Below, piece after piece: positions 24,543 through 33,084 of a DNA stretch of 64,000 nt. The stretch is from Halalkaliarchaeum desulfuricum (GTDB lineage: Archaea; Halobacteriota; Halobacteria; Halobacteriales; Haloferacaceae). The stretch is from NCBI RefSeq assembly GCF_002952775.1, contig NZ_CP025066.1, positions 2,108,001 through 2,172,000 on the forward strand, in the 5' to 3' direction. Both the position numbers and the translations under genes were made by a program. The notes under the pieces were generated by a model. That model worked only from the letters and a program-made list of their open reading frames with translations. It made no database searches and had not been told where the DNA came from. Each line of letters starts with the position of its first letter. Position 1 is the first letter of the stretch.

Positions 24543-24564
24543 CCCACCCACGAAACCGTCGTTC

Positions 24565-25296
24565 GTGTCCACCGTCGGCGTCGTCATCCCCGCGTTTCGC
24601 CCGGAGGTCGAGCGGACGCTGTCGTATCTTCGGGAACTGGAGTCGGTTCTCTCGCCGGACGTCATCCGACTGGAACTCGACGACCCGGATCCCGACGTCG
24701 TCGCGGCCTTCGAGGGATCGCCCGCAACGGTAAACGCGGTCGACCGTCGCCGGGGGAAAGGGGCGGCGATCGCGGAGGGATTCGACACACTCGAGACCGA
24801 CGTCCTCGCGTTCTTCGACGCCGACGGCGCGACGCCGGCGGCGTCGGCCGAGGCGGTCGTCGCCCCGGTCCGACGGGGGGAAGTTCCGTTGGCGGTCGGA
24901 TCGCGGCGGCATCCGGACTCGCGTGTGGCCGGCCATCAGGGTGTCACCCGGCGAGTCCTCGGCGACGCGTTCGCGTGGTCGGCCCGCAGGTTGCTCCCGG
25001 CCACGCTGTACGACTACCAGTGCGGTGCGAAAGCGATCTCCGCCGGCACCTGGCGAAACGTTCGAAAGCACCTGTCGGAAACCGGGTTCGGCTGGGACAT
25101 CGAACTGATCGCAACCGCGGCCGCGCTGGGCTATAAGATCCGGGAGGTGCCGATCGAGTGGGAAGACCAGCCCGGTTCGACGGTGTCGCCTGCGGGCGAC
25201 GGGCTCCGGATGGCCAGAACGCTTCTGTCGGCCAGCCTGTGTGCCCGGAACGTGCGGCGCCAGACCGATCGGGACGGGGAGGGGATGGAAACGTGA
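24565..25296 (+). CDS. Family 2 glycosyltransferase (polyprenyl-phosphate sugar synthase-like)
   Basis: A soluble 243-residue GT-A glycosyltransferase resembling dolichyl-phosphate glucose/mannose synthases. It has a nucleotide-sugar-binding N-terminus (VGVVIPAFRPEVE), DRRRGKGAAIAEGF, a DxD-type FFDADGA motif, SRRHPDSRVAGHQGV, and the downstream DYQCGAKAI and FGWDIELIATAA motifs that mark DPM1-like enzymes. The start is taken as GTG 24565 because of the TATA box 27 nt upstream. It overlaps the next gene by 4 nt (GTGA), so transfer of the activated sugar through the GtrA partner is plausible. Confidence 0.88.
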   Translation: MSTVGVVIPAFRPEVERTLSYLRELESVLSPDVIRLELDDPDPDVVAAFEGSPATVNAVDRRRGKGAAIAEGFDTLETDVLAFFDADGATPAASAEAVVAPVRRGEVPLAVGSRRHPDSRVAGHQGVTRRVLGDAFAWSARRLLPATLYDYQCGAKAISAGTWRNVRKHLSETGFGWDIELIATAAALGYKIREVPIEWEDQPGSTVSPAGDGLRMARTLLSASLCARNVRRQTDRDGEGMET

Positions 25297-25742
25297 TCGG
25301 CGCGGCGGTCCGGGAACTGGCCACCGCCGACCGCTTCGGGAAGTTCCTCTCGGTGGGGGCTGCGGGCGCGGTCCTCGACCTGTCGGTGAGTTCCGCGCTG
25401 ACGATCGGGGGGATCCCGCCGGAGTACGCCAAGGTCGTCGGCGCCGAGTGTGCGATCATCGTGATGTTTTTCATCAACGACCGATGGACGTTTCCCGAAC
25501 ACGGCGAATCGGGGATTCGCTCGACAGGCCGCAGACTACTCAAGTCGAACGTCGTCCGGAGCGGCGGGCTGGTGGTCCAGTTCCTCGTCGTGCGGACGCT
25601 CACCCGTCTCGACGTGAGTGTCGTCGTCGCCGGGACGGACGTGTGGGCGTTTTTGACGTTCCCGATCGCGATCGCGTGTGCGTTCGTCTTCAACTACACC
25701 GCAGAGAGCCTGGTCACCTGGCGGGTGCTCAGGGACCGGTAG
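25293..25742 (+). CDS. GtrA-like membrane protein
   Basis: 149 residues with four hydrophobic spans, matching GtrA/DPMS-type proteins that flip or hold polyprenyl-phosphate sugars. Features include GKFLSVGAAGAVLDLSVSS, an NDRWTFPEHG loop and FNYTAESLVTWR near the C-terminus. It starts at GTG 25293, overlapping the GT2 stop as GTGA, so translation is coupled. A longer frame from 25158 lies within the GT2 gene and is rejected. Confidence 0.88.
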   Translation: MIGAAVRELATADRFGKFLSVGAAGAVLDLSVSSALTIGGIPPEYAKVVGAECAIIVMFFINDRWTFPEHGESGIRSTGRRLLKSNVVRSGGLVVQFLVVRTLTRLDVSVVVAGTDVWAFLTFPIAIACAFVFNYTAESLVTWRVLRDR

Positions 25743-25809
25743 CTGTGATGTTGTGATGGCACCGAAAAAAGGACAACAGGCGATCGGTTCGTCCGACGTT
25801 CCGGACGCG

Positions 25810-26160
25810 CTAGAGCTTCTCGAGGTTGTCGATCTTCTCCTGTGACCAGTCGTAGAACGGTTCGTCGACCTCGTTGAGCGACTCGACGCACTTGTTGTAC
25901 TCGGCTCTCGCCTCCTCGACGAGCGGATCGTCCGGATTGGCCTCGATCCAGTCGCGGAGATCCTGCAGTGCCTGCGGCGAGTACGTCTCGATCTTGCCTT
26001 GCCGGTCGACCAACTCCAGTTTCCGTTCGTCCTGGCGGAGCGTCTTGAACAGGGCCCAGGTAGCGAGCACCCAGAACGCGATGATCGCGATAATCATCCC
26101 GATCCAGGCCTCGATGGAGAGGCCCAGGATCTGTCCGACGACGGGTGTGATTCCGGTCAT
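25810..26160 (-). CDS. Single-span accessory protein of an NSS-family transporter
   Basis: A 116-residue protein with one hydrophobic span (about residues 16-38) and a hydrophilic C-terminal domain. The latter contains two amphipathic helices (SPQALQDLRDWIEANPDDP; VEEARAEYNKCVESLNEV). Its ATG overlaps the transporter stop (ATGA), so the two are translationally coupled. Small single-span partners are known for bacterial NSS transporters (MetS with MetP in Corynebacterium), but this one carries a much larger soluble tail. Its likely role is stabilising or regulating the transporter. Confidence 0.78.
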   Translation of the reverse strand: MTGITPVVGQILGLSIEAWIGMIIAIIAFWVLATWALFKTLRQDERKLELVDRQGKIETYSPQALQDLRDWIEANPDDPLVEEARAEYNKCVESLNEVDEPFYDWSQEKIDNLEKL

Positions 26161-27611
26161 CAGTCGTCACCTCCCGGTGCTGCAGTATCGGTTGTCGCTT
26201 CGGGCTTGTCGAAGTAGTTCATGATCAGGTAGCCGGCGATCGGGAACGTGATCAGCACGGCAACGCCTGCGATCATCTCGTTGGTCCCGAAGTTCTCGTA
26301 AGCGAAGAACGCCATGATCCCAACCATGACCACAGGGATCAGATACTTGACGATCGGGTTAAACCACGTGCCGACGTAGAGTCCGCTGGTCTTGTTGACC
26401 GAGAGCACGCGGAGCCGTTCGGGGGTGAAGTACCAGCCGATGCCGATCATCACGGCCAGCGTCGCCAGCGGTAGTCCCCAGTTGGCGAACGTGAAGTCCG
26501 CGAAGTCGAGGAACGACACGGAGTAGGCGCTCGGGAGGCCGAGCAACCAGATGACGCCCGTCACCGCGAGCACAGTCTGGTTGCGCGACAGGGGACTCTC
26601 CTCGAAGACCGTCGTCACCGTCACCTCGGTGATGACCACCGCGGAGGTGAACGCCGCGAGGAAGAACCCGACGAAGAAGATTATCGCCCACAGGTCGCCG
26701 ATCGGCATCGGCTCGAACACCTGCACCAGCGTGATGAACGTCAGGCCGGCGCCGGCGTCAGGATCGAGGCCGTAGGCGAACACCAGCGGGAAGATCGCGA
26801 ACGCCGCGAGCACCCCGATCGACGCTTCGCCGATCGCGGTGAAGAAGCCGCCACCCAGCGGCGCGTCGTCGTACTCGCGGAGGTAGCTCCCGACGGTGAT
26901 CGCGATACCCCAACCGAGACCGGTCGAGAACAGCGCCTGTCCGAGCGCGGCGATCCAGGTGTCGCTGATCAGCAGGTACTCCCACTGGACGGTGAAGGTG
27001 AACGCCAGCCCCTCAGCGGCGCCCGGCAGCGTCAGCGCGCGGATCGCGATTGCGGCGAGCGCGATCACCAGGCCGGGGACGGCGTACACGACGAGCCGCT
27101 CGACGCCGTCACGGATGCCCAGCACGAGCACACCGGCGACCAGGGCCATCACGATGGTGTGCATGAGGACCATGATCCCCGGACTGTTGGTGAACGCAGT
27201 CCAGAACGCCTCCGCCTCGAAGCCGGCGGCGGTGAACTCGAGGGTGAACGACTGGAGCATGTAATACAGGATCCAGCCGACCACCGGCGAGTAGTACGTC
27301 ATCAACGCGATGTTCACGAGGATGACGATCACCCCGAGTCCGGCCATTCCTCCCGGGCCCGTGCAGTCGCGCAACGCGCCGATCACACCTTTCTCGCTGT
27401 ACCGCCCCAGCGCCGTTTCGGCCATCAACCCGGGAACGGCGATCAGGAACAGCAGTATGAGGAACGCCAGCAGAAACGCCCCCCCACCGTTTTCCCCCAG
27501 TACGAACGGGAATCGCCAGATGTTCCCGGAGCCGACCATGGCGCCGATCATTGCCATCAGGAACCCGAATCGGGTTCCCCATTCTGCGCGTGAAACTTTC
27601 GCGTCACTCAT
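26160..27611 (-). CDS. Sodium:neurotransmitter symporter (NSS/SNF) family transporter
   Basis: A 483-residue sodium-coupled transporter of the LeuT fold with 11-12 hydrophobic spans. The N-terminus carries the family signature (MIGAMVGSGNIWRFPF, with the unwound TM1 that binds sodium and substrate); GGGAFLL and PGLMAETALG follow. Amino acids are the usual substrates of prokaryotic members. ATG 27611 is preferred over a longer frame with no hydrophobic character. The coupled small membrane protein and the two DAO-type oxidoreductases just upstream suggest uptake of an N-methylated or secondary amino acid, but that is inference. Confidence 0.93.
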   Translation of the reverse strand: MSDAKVSRAEWGTRFGFLMAMIGAMVGSGNIWRFPFVLGENGGGAFLLAFLILLFLIAVPGLMAETALGRYSEKGVIGALRDCTGPGGMAGLGVIVILVNIALMTYYSPVVGWILYYMLQSFTLEFTAAGFEAEAFWTAFTNSPGIMVLMHTIVMALVAGVLVLGIRDGVERLVVYAVPGLVIALAAIAIRALTLPGAAEGLAFTFTVQWEYLLISDTWIAALGQALFSTGLGWGIAITVGSYLREYDDAPLGGGFFTAIGEASIGVLAAFAIFPLVFAYGLDPDAGAGLTFITLVQVFEPMPIGDLWAIIFFVGFFLAAFTSAVVITEVTVTTVFEESPLSRNQTVLAVTGVIWLLGLPSAYSVSFLDFADFTFANWGLPLATLAVMIGIGWYFTPERLRVLSVNKTSGLYVGTWFNPIVKYLIPVVMVGIMAFFAYENFGTNEMIAGVAVLITFPIAGYLIMNYFDKPEATTDTAAPGGDD

Positions 27612-27793
27612 GACATACCATGCCTCACTACAGGCAACTACCCACAAAGTACTTAATTCTTGATGGTTCTGTATGCTGTTTGATGTATTTTGACATGCAA
27701 GAACGTGTCACGTCAACGGCCGAGGACACTGCGATCGAACGACCGTTCGGCTGGGTCTGGAAAACTCGTATTCGGAATTCTGAACAGTAATGA

Positions 27794-28903
27794 TTATTGA
27801 GCATCAAACCGGTCCATTGCGAGAGACTGGAGCAGATCCGGTTTGGCCCCGTCTCGCAACCACTCTCCGATCAGTTCGCCGATCGCCGGCGCCGTGGTGA
27901 CGCCGTAGCCGCTCATCCCGACGGCGAGCAGGTAGCCGTCGACCGCGGTGTCGTCGACGATCGGCAGTCCATCGGGAGTCACCGTCCGAAGCCCGTTCCA
28001 TTCGTTGAGGATTCGGACATCCGAAAGCGACGGGAAGTATCGATCGACGACGTCCGCAACAGTGAGGTAAAACGACTCCTCGATGGGCCGGGCGTGATCC
28101 GGATCCAACCGCGTAGTGTCCTCGTATGCTCTGGCGAACCGTCCGGCAAGCAGGTCCCCGCTTCCCTCCTGTCTCACGTACACTTCGTCCTCGAAGAACG
28201 TGAGCGGAACCGGGTGGGTCCGGTTCGCCTGCAGAACGACGATCGGCCCCTCCGTGTGACGGAGCGGCGTGGAGACACCGACCATTTCATCTATCTCGTG
28301 TGCCCAGGGCCCGGCGGCGTTTATCACCCGCGATGCATCCGTTTTCCCCTCCGTGGTTTCGACGCCCGCGACGGCACCGCCCTCGACGATCACGTCGGTC
28401 ACGGCGACGCCGGTCTCGATCTCCGCACCGTGGTCGCGGGCCACCGAAGACATGTACTGGAGAATCTCGTTCGGATCGAGCACGCCGTCCTCGGGGACGA
28501 GAAGCCCCCCGGCGAACCGCTCGGGGTCGAGGCCGTACGTCGTCAGGTCCGACGGAGAGACGATCTCGGATACGAAGCCGAACTCGTCGTAGGTCGCGTG
28601 TAGCTCCCGGAGGTGGGCCACGTCGGCCTCCGAGGAGGCCGTATGAAGCGTCCCGATCGGATCGAACTCGAACTCGCCGCTCTCGATCAGGGGTTCGTAC
28701 CACTCCCAGGACATCTCCCGGCGCTTGTGTTCTGCCCGATCGGGCCTCCCCTGATACCGGATGAACTGTGCAATCGACGCGGCCGTCGTTCCCGATCCGA
28801 GCGAGTTCTTCTCGAACAGTTTGACTGGCCGGCCCTCCCCGGAGAGATGGTACGCGAGACTTACACCGACGATGCCGCCGCCGACGATTACTGTTGGTTT
28901 CAT
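27794..28903 (-). CDS. DAO-family FAD-dependent amino-acid/amine oxidoreductase (1)
   Basis: A 369-residue flavoprotein of the D-amino-acid/glycine/sarcosine oxidase family. The dinucleotide motif is VIVGGGIVGVSLAYHLSGEG (residues 5-24), followed by LFEKNSLGSGTTAASIAQ and the C-terminal FAD contact LAVGMSGYGVTTAPAIGE. It oxidises a primary, secondary or N-methyl amine group; substrate and electron acceptor are unknown. It starts 5 nt after the stop of the second DAO gene, so they form one operon with similar, diverged products. The NSS transporter lies 182 nt downstream on the same strand. Confidence 0.88.
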   Translation of the reverse strand: MKPTVIVGGGIVGVSLAYHLSGEGRPVKLFEKNSLGSGTTAASIAQFIRYQGRPDRAEHKRREMSWEWYEPLIESGEFEFDPIGTLHTASSEADVAHLRELHATYDEFGFVSEIVSPSDLTTYGLDPERFAGGLLVPEDGVLDPNEILQYMSSVARDHGAEIETGVAVTDVIVEGGAVAGVETTEGKTDASRVINAAGPWAHEIDEMVGVSTPLRHTEGPIVVLQANRTHPVPLTFFEDEVYVRQEGSGDLLAGRFARAYEDTTRLDPDHARPIEESFYLTVADVVDRYFPSLSDVRILNEWNGLRTVTPDGLPIVDDTAVDGYLLAVGMSGYGVTTAPAIGELIGEWLRDGAKPDLLQSLAMDRFDAQ

Positions 28904-28908
28904 GAAGG

Positions 28909-30105
28909 TTAGATGCTGTCTGCCGGTTTCCCGTGGCCCGCGGGATCGGCCTCGAACCGATCGAGGCCGAAGAACTCGATGTCGAAGACGTCCGTCGAGC
29001 CTGTCGCGACAAGGTCACTCAGCGCTTTGCCGACGACGGGTCCGTGTTTGAATCCGTGTCCCGAAAACCCGCAGCCGGCGTAACAGCCAGCCGGCCCGAT
29101 CTGGTCGATCACGAAGTCGTGATCCGGTGTGTTCGAGTAGATTCCGGCGTAACTGCCACGCAGCCTGGCGTCCTCGAGCCCGGGAACGAACTCGACGAGC
29201 GCCTCGGTCAGTTCCAGCACTGTCGACTCCTCGACCGTGCCGGTGGGGGCGTCCGGTCCGACCGTCTCCCCTGTGTGATGTGTCGCGATCAGGACGCCGT
29301 CGCCGAAGTCGGACCGCACGTACCAGTCGCCCCCCGGCGGCGCTGTCGTCGGGATCGTACTGACGTCTCCCGGTTCGTACTCTTCTCCCGGTTCGAGGAG
29401 GAGCACCTCCTCCTTCGTGAGTTTCAGGGGAATCTCGACGCCGAGCGGCTCCAGTAGCTCGGGAGTCCACGGTCCCGCAGCCACGACGACGTTCTCGGTT
29501 TTGACCGTCCCCGCGTCGGTTTTCACGCCCGCGATGGCGTCCTCGTCGACCAGCAACTCCTCGACGGGTATCCCCGTGAGCACTGTCGCCCCGTTTTTCC
29601 CGGCCGCCCGGGCGAAACCGCCGGCCGCGTCGGCGCCGTCGGAGTAGGCGGCGGTCTCGTCGACGATCCCGAACTCGACGTCACCCAGTGCCAGCATCGG
29701 GAACGCCGCCGCGAGCGTTTCCCGGTCGACTTCGCTCACCGGGATCCCGAGCGACGTCAGTACGTCGAACCCCTCCCGGGCGTAGCGACCGGTGGGAGTG
29801 TCCTCCCGGCCGAGTCTGACGAGGGGGTTCGGTTCGTACGCGATTGGTTCGCCGGTGTGTCCCTCGAACTCCCGGTAGAAGTCGTGGCTCCAGGCGGCCA
29901 TTCTGGCGTAGATCTCCTGCGGTCCGTAGTGGTGGCGGAGGATCGCCGAGGAGTCACCGGTCGAACCGCTCGCGATGTTGTCTCGCTCCAGGAGCGTCAC
30001 GTCCAGTTCCGTTTCCGTTGCAAGGAAGAAGGCGGTACTCGTTCCCATGATCCCGCCACCGACAACCACCACGTCGGTCCGGGACGGGAGCGACTGGGTT
30101 CCCAT
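28909..30105 (-). CDS. DAO-family FAD-dependent amino-acid/amine oxidoreductase (2)
   Basis: A 398-residue paralogue of the neighbouring oxidase. It has a Rossmann motif VVVVGGGIMGTSTAFFLA (about residues 12-29), LLERDNIASGSTGDSSA and CGFSGHGFKHGPVVGKAL near the C-terminus. The SGDSSAI-type sequence and H-G-F-K-H segment resemble sarcosine or dimethylglycine oxidase-like subunits. A longer frame to 30273 is rejected because it would cover the divergent rpo11 promoter and start. Together with gene 1 it may form a heteromer or act on two related substrates. Confidence 0.88.
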   Translation of the reverse strand: MGTQSLPSRTDVVVVGGGIMGTSTAFFLATETELDVTLLERDNIASGSTGDSSAILRHHYGPQEIYARMAAWSHDFYREFEGHTGEPIAYEPNPLVRLGREDTPTGRYAREGFDVLTSLGIPVSEVDRETLAAAFPMLALGDVEFGIVDETAAYSDGADAAGGFARAAGKNGATVLTGIPVEELLVDEDAIAGVKTDAGTVKTENVVVAAGPWTPELLEPLGVEIPLKLTKEEVLLLEPGEEYEPGDVSTIPTTAPPGGDWYVRSDFGDGVLIATHHTGETVGPDAPTGTVEESTVLELTEALVEFVPGLEDARLRGSYAGIYSNTPDHDFVIDQIGPAGCYAGCGFSGHGFKHGPVVGKALSDLVATGSTDVFDIEFFGLDRFEADPAGHGKPADSI

Positions 30106-30199
30106 GTACGTCGGCAGTCGCGGGGCAGGCAAATAGCTTTCTCGGCCGAGGCGGTCGTCGATACGAAACGTTGAAACCTCGAACAGGCAAAAGAGCGGT

Positions 30200-30484
30200 A
30201 TGGAACTGCGGGTCATCCAGAAAACCGACGCGGAACTCCGCATCGAGATCGCCGGGGAGGACCACACGTTCATGAACGTGCTGAAGGGTTCGCTGCTCGC
30301 CGAGGACGGAGTCGAGGCCGCGACCTACGACATGAATCCCGAACAGTCGGGGGGTCAGACGGAGCCTGTCCTTTCGATCACGACCGACGGCGACGTCGAT
30401 CCCCTCGAGGCGTTGGAGTCGGCCGCCGGAACCGTGAGCGAACGGTCGAGCGAGTTCATCGCGGCGTTCGACGCCGCGGTATAG
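30200..30484 (+). CDS. rpoL: DNA-directed RNA polymerase subunit Rpo11 (L)
   Basis: A 94-residue subunit that pairs with Rpo3 in the assembly platform of archaeal RNA polymerase (homologue of Rpb11 and bacterial alpha). Diagnostic features are the [12 protein letters not shown] segment, followed by [14 protein letters not shown], and a helical C-terminus ([25 protein letters not shown]). The length matches the family. It is divergent from the DAO pair and convergent with maeB, 30 nt apart. Confidence 0.95.
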   Translation: MELRVIQKTDAELRIEIAGEDHTFMNVLKGSLLAEDGVEAATYDMNPEQSGGQTEPVLSITTDGDVDPLEALESAAGTVSERSSEFIAAFDAAV

Positions 30485-30514
30485 TCGAGTTGTCCCGGCG
30501 GCCCAGCCGACCGG

Positions 30515-32758
30515 TTACTGGGCGTCGACGACCGCGACGCCCGCGAGGTTGACGATGTCTTTCACTTCGTCGCCCCGCTGGAGGACGTGTACCGGTTTTT
30601 CCATCCCGACGAGCATCGGGCCGATCGCCTCCGCGCCGCCGAGCCGCTGGAGCAGCTTGTAGCCGATGTTGCCCGCCTCGAGGTTCGGGAAGATGAGCAC
30701 GTTCGCGGGCTCGTCGAGCTCGGCAAACTCGTAGGTGCCGTTCAATATTTCTTCGACGACGGCTGTGTCGGCCTGCATTTCGCCGTCGACCGGGAAGTCG
30801 ACCGCCGGATCCTCGTGGAGCATCTCGACTGCGCGACGCGGCTTGCGGGTACCCTCGTTGTCGACGCTTCCGAAATTGGAGTACGACAGCATCGCCGCCC
30901 GGGGTTCCACGTTGAATCGTCGCGCGAGATCGGCGGTGTGACGCGTGATCTCCGCGAGCACCTCGTCGTCTGGATCTTGATTTACGGTCGTGTCCGCGCA
31001 GAACACCACGCGGTTCCTGAAGGTCAACATGTACACGCCCGCAGCGTACTCGGTGTCCGCGGCCGTTCCGATCACCTGAAGCGGTGGTCGAAGCGCGGAC
31101 GGGTAGTGGTGAGTGAGTCCCGTAAGCAGGGCGTCGGCGTCCCCCTGTTCGACCATCACGCTCCCGAAGTAGTTCGAGTCGCGTCTGACCAGTTCCTCCG
31201 CCTCGCTTCGCGTGATCCCCTTTCGCCGTCTGAGTTCGTAGAGTCGCTGTGCGTACTCCTCGTTGTTCTCCGTTCGCGGATCCACGACGGTCGGCGAGAA
31301 GGCGAGTCCAAGGCGCCGTGCAGTCTTTTGAATTTTCTCTTCGTTTCCGAGCAACAGGGGCTCTGCGATCCCTTGTTCTTCGAGCTGGTAGGCGGCACGG
31401 ATCATCTTCTCGTCGGTACCCGCCGCGAGCGCAACCCGTTTGGGATCGCTTTTCGCTTTGTTCAACACGACCCGCATCATCTCGCGGGACTTCCCGAGGC
31501 GAGCCTCGAGCCGTTCGACGTACGCTTCGACGTCGATCTCCTTTCTGGCGGCTCCCGACTCGATGGCCGCCTTTGCCACGGCCGGCGAAATCTCGAACAG
31601 CACCCGTGGATCCAGCGGCTTCGGGATGACGTACTCGGGCCCGTACTGGAGCGGCTGATCGCCGTAGGCTTTGACGACGGCGTCGGGCACGTCCTTTCGT
31701 GCCAGCTCCGCGAGCGCCCGGGCGGCCGCCCGCTTCATCTCCTCGTTGATCTCGGTGGCGCGGACGTCGAGTGCTCCCCTGAAGATGAACGGGAACCCGA
31801 GCACGTTGTTCACCTGGTTCGGATAGTCCGACCGCCCGGTTGCCATGATGACGGTGTCCTCGCGGGCACCTTTCGCGTCCTCGTAGTCGATCTCCGGGTC
31901 GGGGTTGGCCATGGCGAACACGATCGGGTTCTCGGCCATCGAACGGATCATCTCCGGCGAGACGATGCCACCGACCGACAGCCCGACGAACACGTCCGCC
32001 CCCTCCATCGCGTCCGCCAGATCGCCCTCGGGAACGTCCCGGGCGAACTCCTGTTTGAATTCGTTGAGATCGTCGGATCGGGACTCGGTGATGATCCCCG
32101 AGGAGTCACACATCAGGATGTTCTCTTTTTTTGCCCCCAACGAGACGTAAAACCGGGCAGTCGCGATCGCCGAGGCGCCTGCCCCCGAAAAGACGATCTC
32201 CAGGTCCTCGATCCGCTTGTCGGAGATGTCGACTGCGTTCAACAGCGCGGCACCGGAGATGATCGCAGTGCCGTGCTGATCGTCGTGAAACACCGGGATG
32301 TCCATCTCCTCGTGGAGCCGCGTCTCGATCTCGAAACACTCCGGGGCCTTGATGTCCTCGAGGTTGATCCCGCCGAAGGTCGGCTCCATCGCGGCCACCG
32401 ACCGGACGAAGTCGTCGGGATCGACGTGATCGAGTTCGATGTCGAACACGTCGATGTCGGCGAACCGCTTGAACAGCACGCCCTTCCCCTCCATCACTGG
32501 CTTCGAGGCCTGTGCCCCGATATTGCCGAGACCCAGCACCGCGGAGCCGTTCGAGACCACCCCCACGAGGTTCCCCTTGGCCGTATAGGTGTAGGCCTTC
32601 TCGGGGTTGTCGTCGATGTCCATGCAGGGTGCGGCGACACCGGGCGAGTACGCGAGACTCAGATCACGCTGTGTGTTTGTCGGTTTCGTGGTCGATATCT
32701 CTATCTTCCCCGGCGGGTCGCGCCGGTGATATTCCCTTGCGTCGTCTTCTAGTCCCAT
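30515..32758 (-). CDS. maeB: NADP-dependent malic enzyme with C-terminal phosphotransacetylase-like domain
   Basis: Decarboxylates malate to pyruvate while reducing NAD(P). The malic domain (about residues 20-155) has [11 protein letters not shown] and FHDDQHGTA. The NAD domain (about 165-400) has [16 protein letters not shown] and [12 protein letters not shown]. The PTA-like C-terminal domain (about 430-740) has [19 protein letters not shown] and [16 protein letters not shown]. This architecture and the 747-residue length are those of MaeB, where the PTA domain is regulatory (acetyl-CoA binding) rather than catalytic. A TATA-like ATTTTTACA lies about 28 nt before the ATG. Confidence 0.95.
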   Translation of the reverse strand: MGLEDDAREYHRRDPPGKIEISTTKPTNTQRDLSLAYSPGVAAPCMDIDDNPEKAYTYTAKGNLVGVVSNGSAVLGLGNIGAQASKPVMEGKGVLFKRFADIDVFDIELDHVDPDDFVRSVAAMEPTFGGINLEDIKAPECFEIETRLHEEMDIPVFHDDQHGTAIISGAALLNAVDISDKRIEDLEIVFSGAGASAIATARFYVSLGAKKENILMCDSSGIITESRSDDLNEFKQEFARDVPEGDLADAMEGADVFVGLSVGGIVSPEMIRSMAENPIVFAMANPDPEIDYEDAKGAREDTVIMATGRSDYPNQVNNVLGFPFIFRGALDVRATEINEEMKRAAARALAELARKDVPDAVVKAYGDQPLQYGPEYVIPKPLDPRVLFEISPAVAKAAIESGAARKEIDVEAYVERLEARLGKSREMMRVVLNKAKSDPKRVALAAGTDEKMIRAAYQLEEQGIAEPLLLGNEEKIQKTARRLGLAFSPTVVDPRTENNEEYAQRLYELRRRKGITRSEAEELVRRDSNYFGSVMVEQGDADALLTGLTHHYPSALRPPLQVIGTAADTEYAAGVYMLTFRNRVVFCADTTVNQDPDDEVLAEITRHTADLARRFNVEPRAAMLSYSNFGSVDNEGTRKPRRAVEMLHEDPAVDFPVDGEMQADTAVVEEILNGTYEFAELDEPANVLIFPNLEAGNIGYKLLQRLGGAEAIGPMLVGMEKPVHVLQRGDEVKDIVNLAGVAVVDAQ

Positions 32759-33084
32759 GTTGGGTGGTCCTTTCGGGAGTGTAAAAATCTATGTGTCCGT
32801 GTCGAGTGTGTATTCGTCGAACGTCGAACAGATCTACCGGCCGTTCGATGGCGGCCTCGAAATCTCTGCTCGGGAACGCCTTTGGTTGGCGTTCTTCGCC
32901 GGCGAGATCGAAGCCCGAACAGTTCTATGCGGGAGTGAATAAGCACCAGCAATGCCGTGTGGCTGTCGGCAATCAAATCCCAAAGTAACCATAGGTACTG
33001 CCCTGTGGTGGTCTCTGTCGTTTGCGGTCCCGATATCGTTGTGTCGGCGGTGGATTTATTAAATAAAAATGACATTATAACTGT
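32759..33084. other. Intergenic region between maeB and the VOC pseudogene
   Basis: 326 nt with the divergent promoters of maeB (about 32783-32791, minus) and of the VOC remnant (GATTTATTAAATAAAAATG at 33053-33071, plus). A stretch of about 60 codons is open on the plus strand from 32757 to 32942. Another on the minus strand has aromatic-rich, transposase-like composition near 32930-33020. Neither is long enough or recognisable enough to call a gene. Given the mobile element next door, degenerate insertion-sequence remains are possible. Confidence 0.4.

Noticed and set aside
24493-24564. Upstream ATG for the GT2 gene
   Set aside because: The TATA box lies between that ATG and GTG 24565, and the extra 24 residues have no family match.
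30587-32752. 721-codon open frame opposite maeB
   Set aside because: The minus strand encodes a full-length, motif-complete malic enzyme; the plus-strand translation has no domain and an Arg/His-rich composition.
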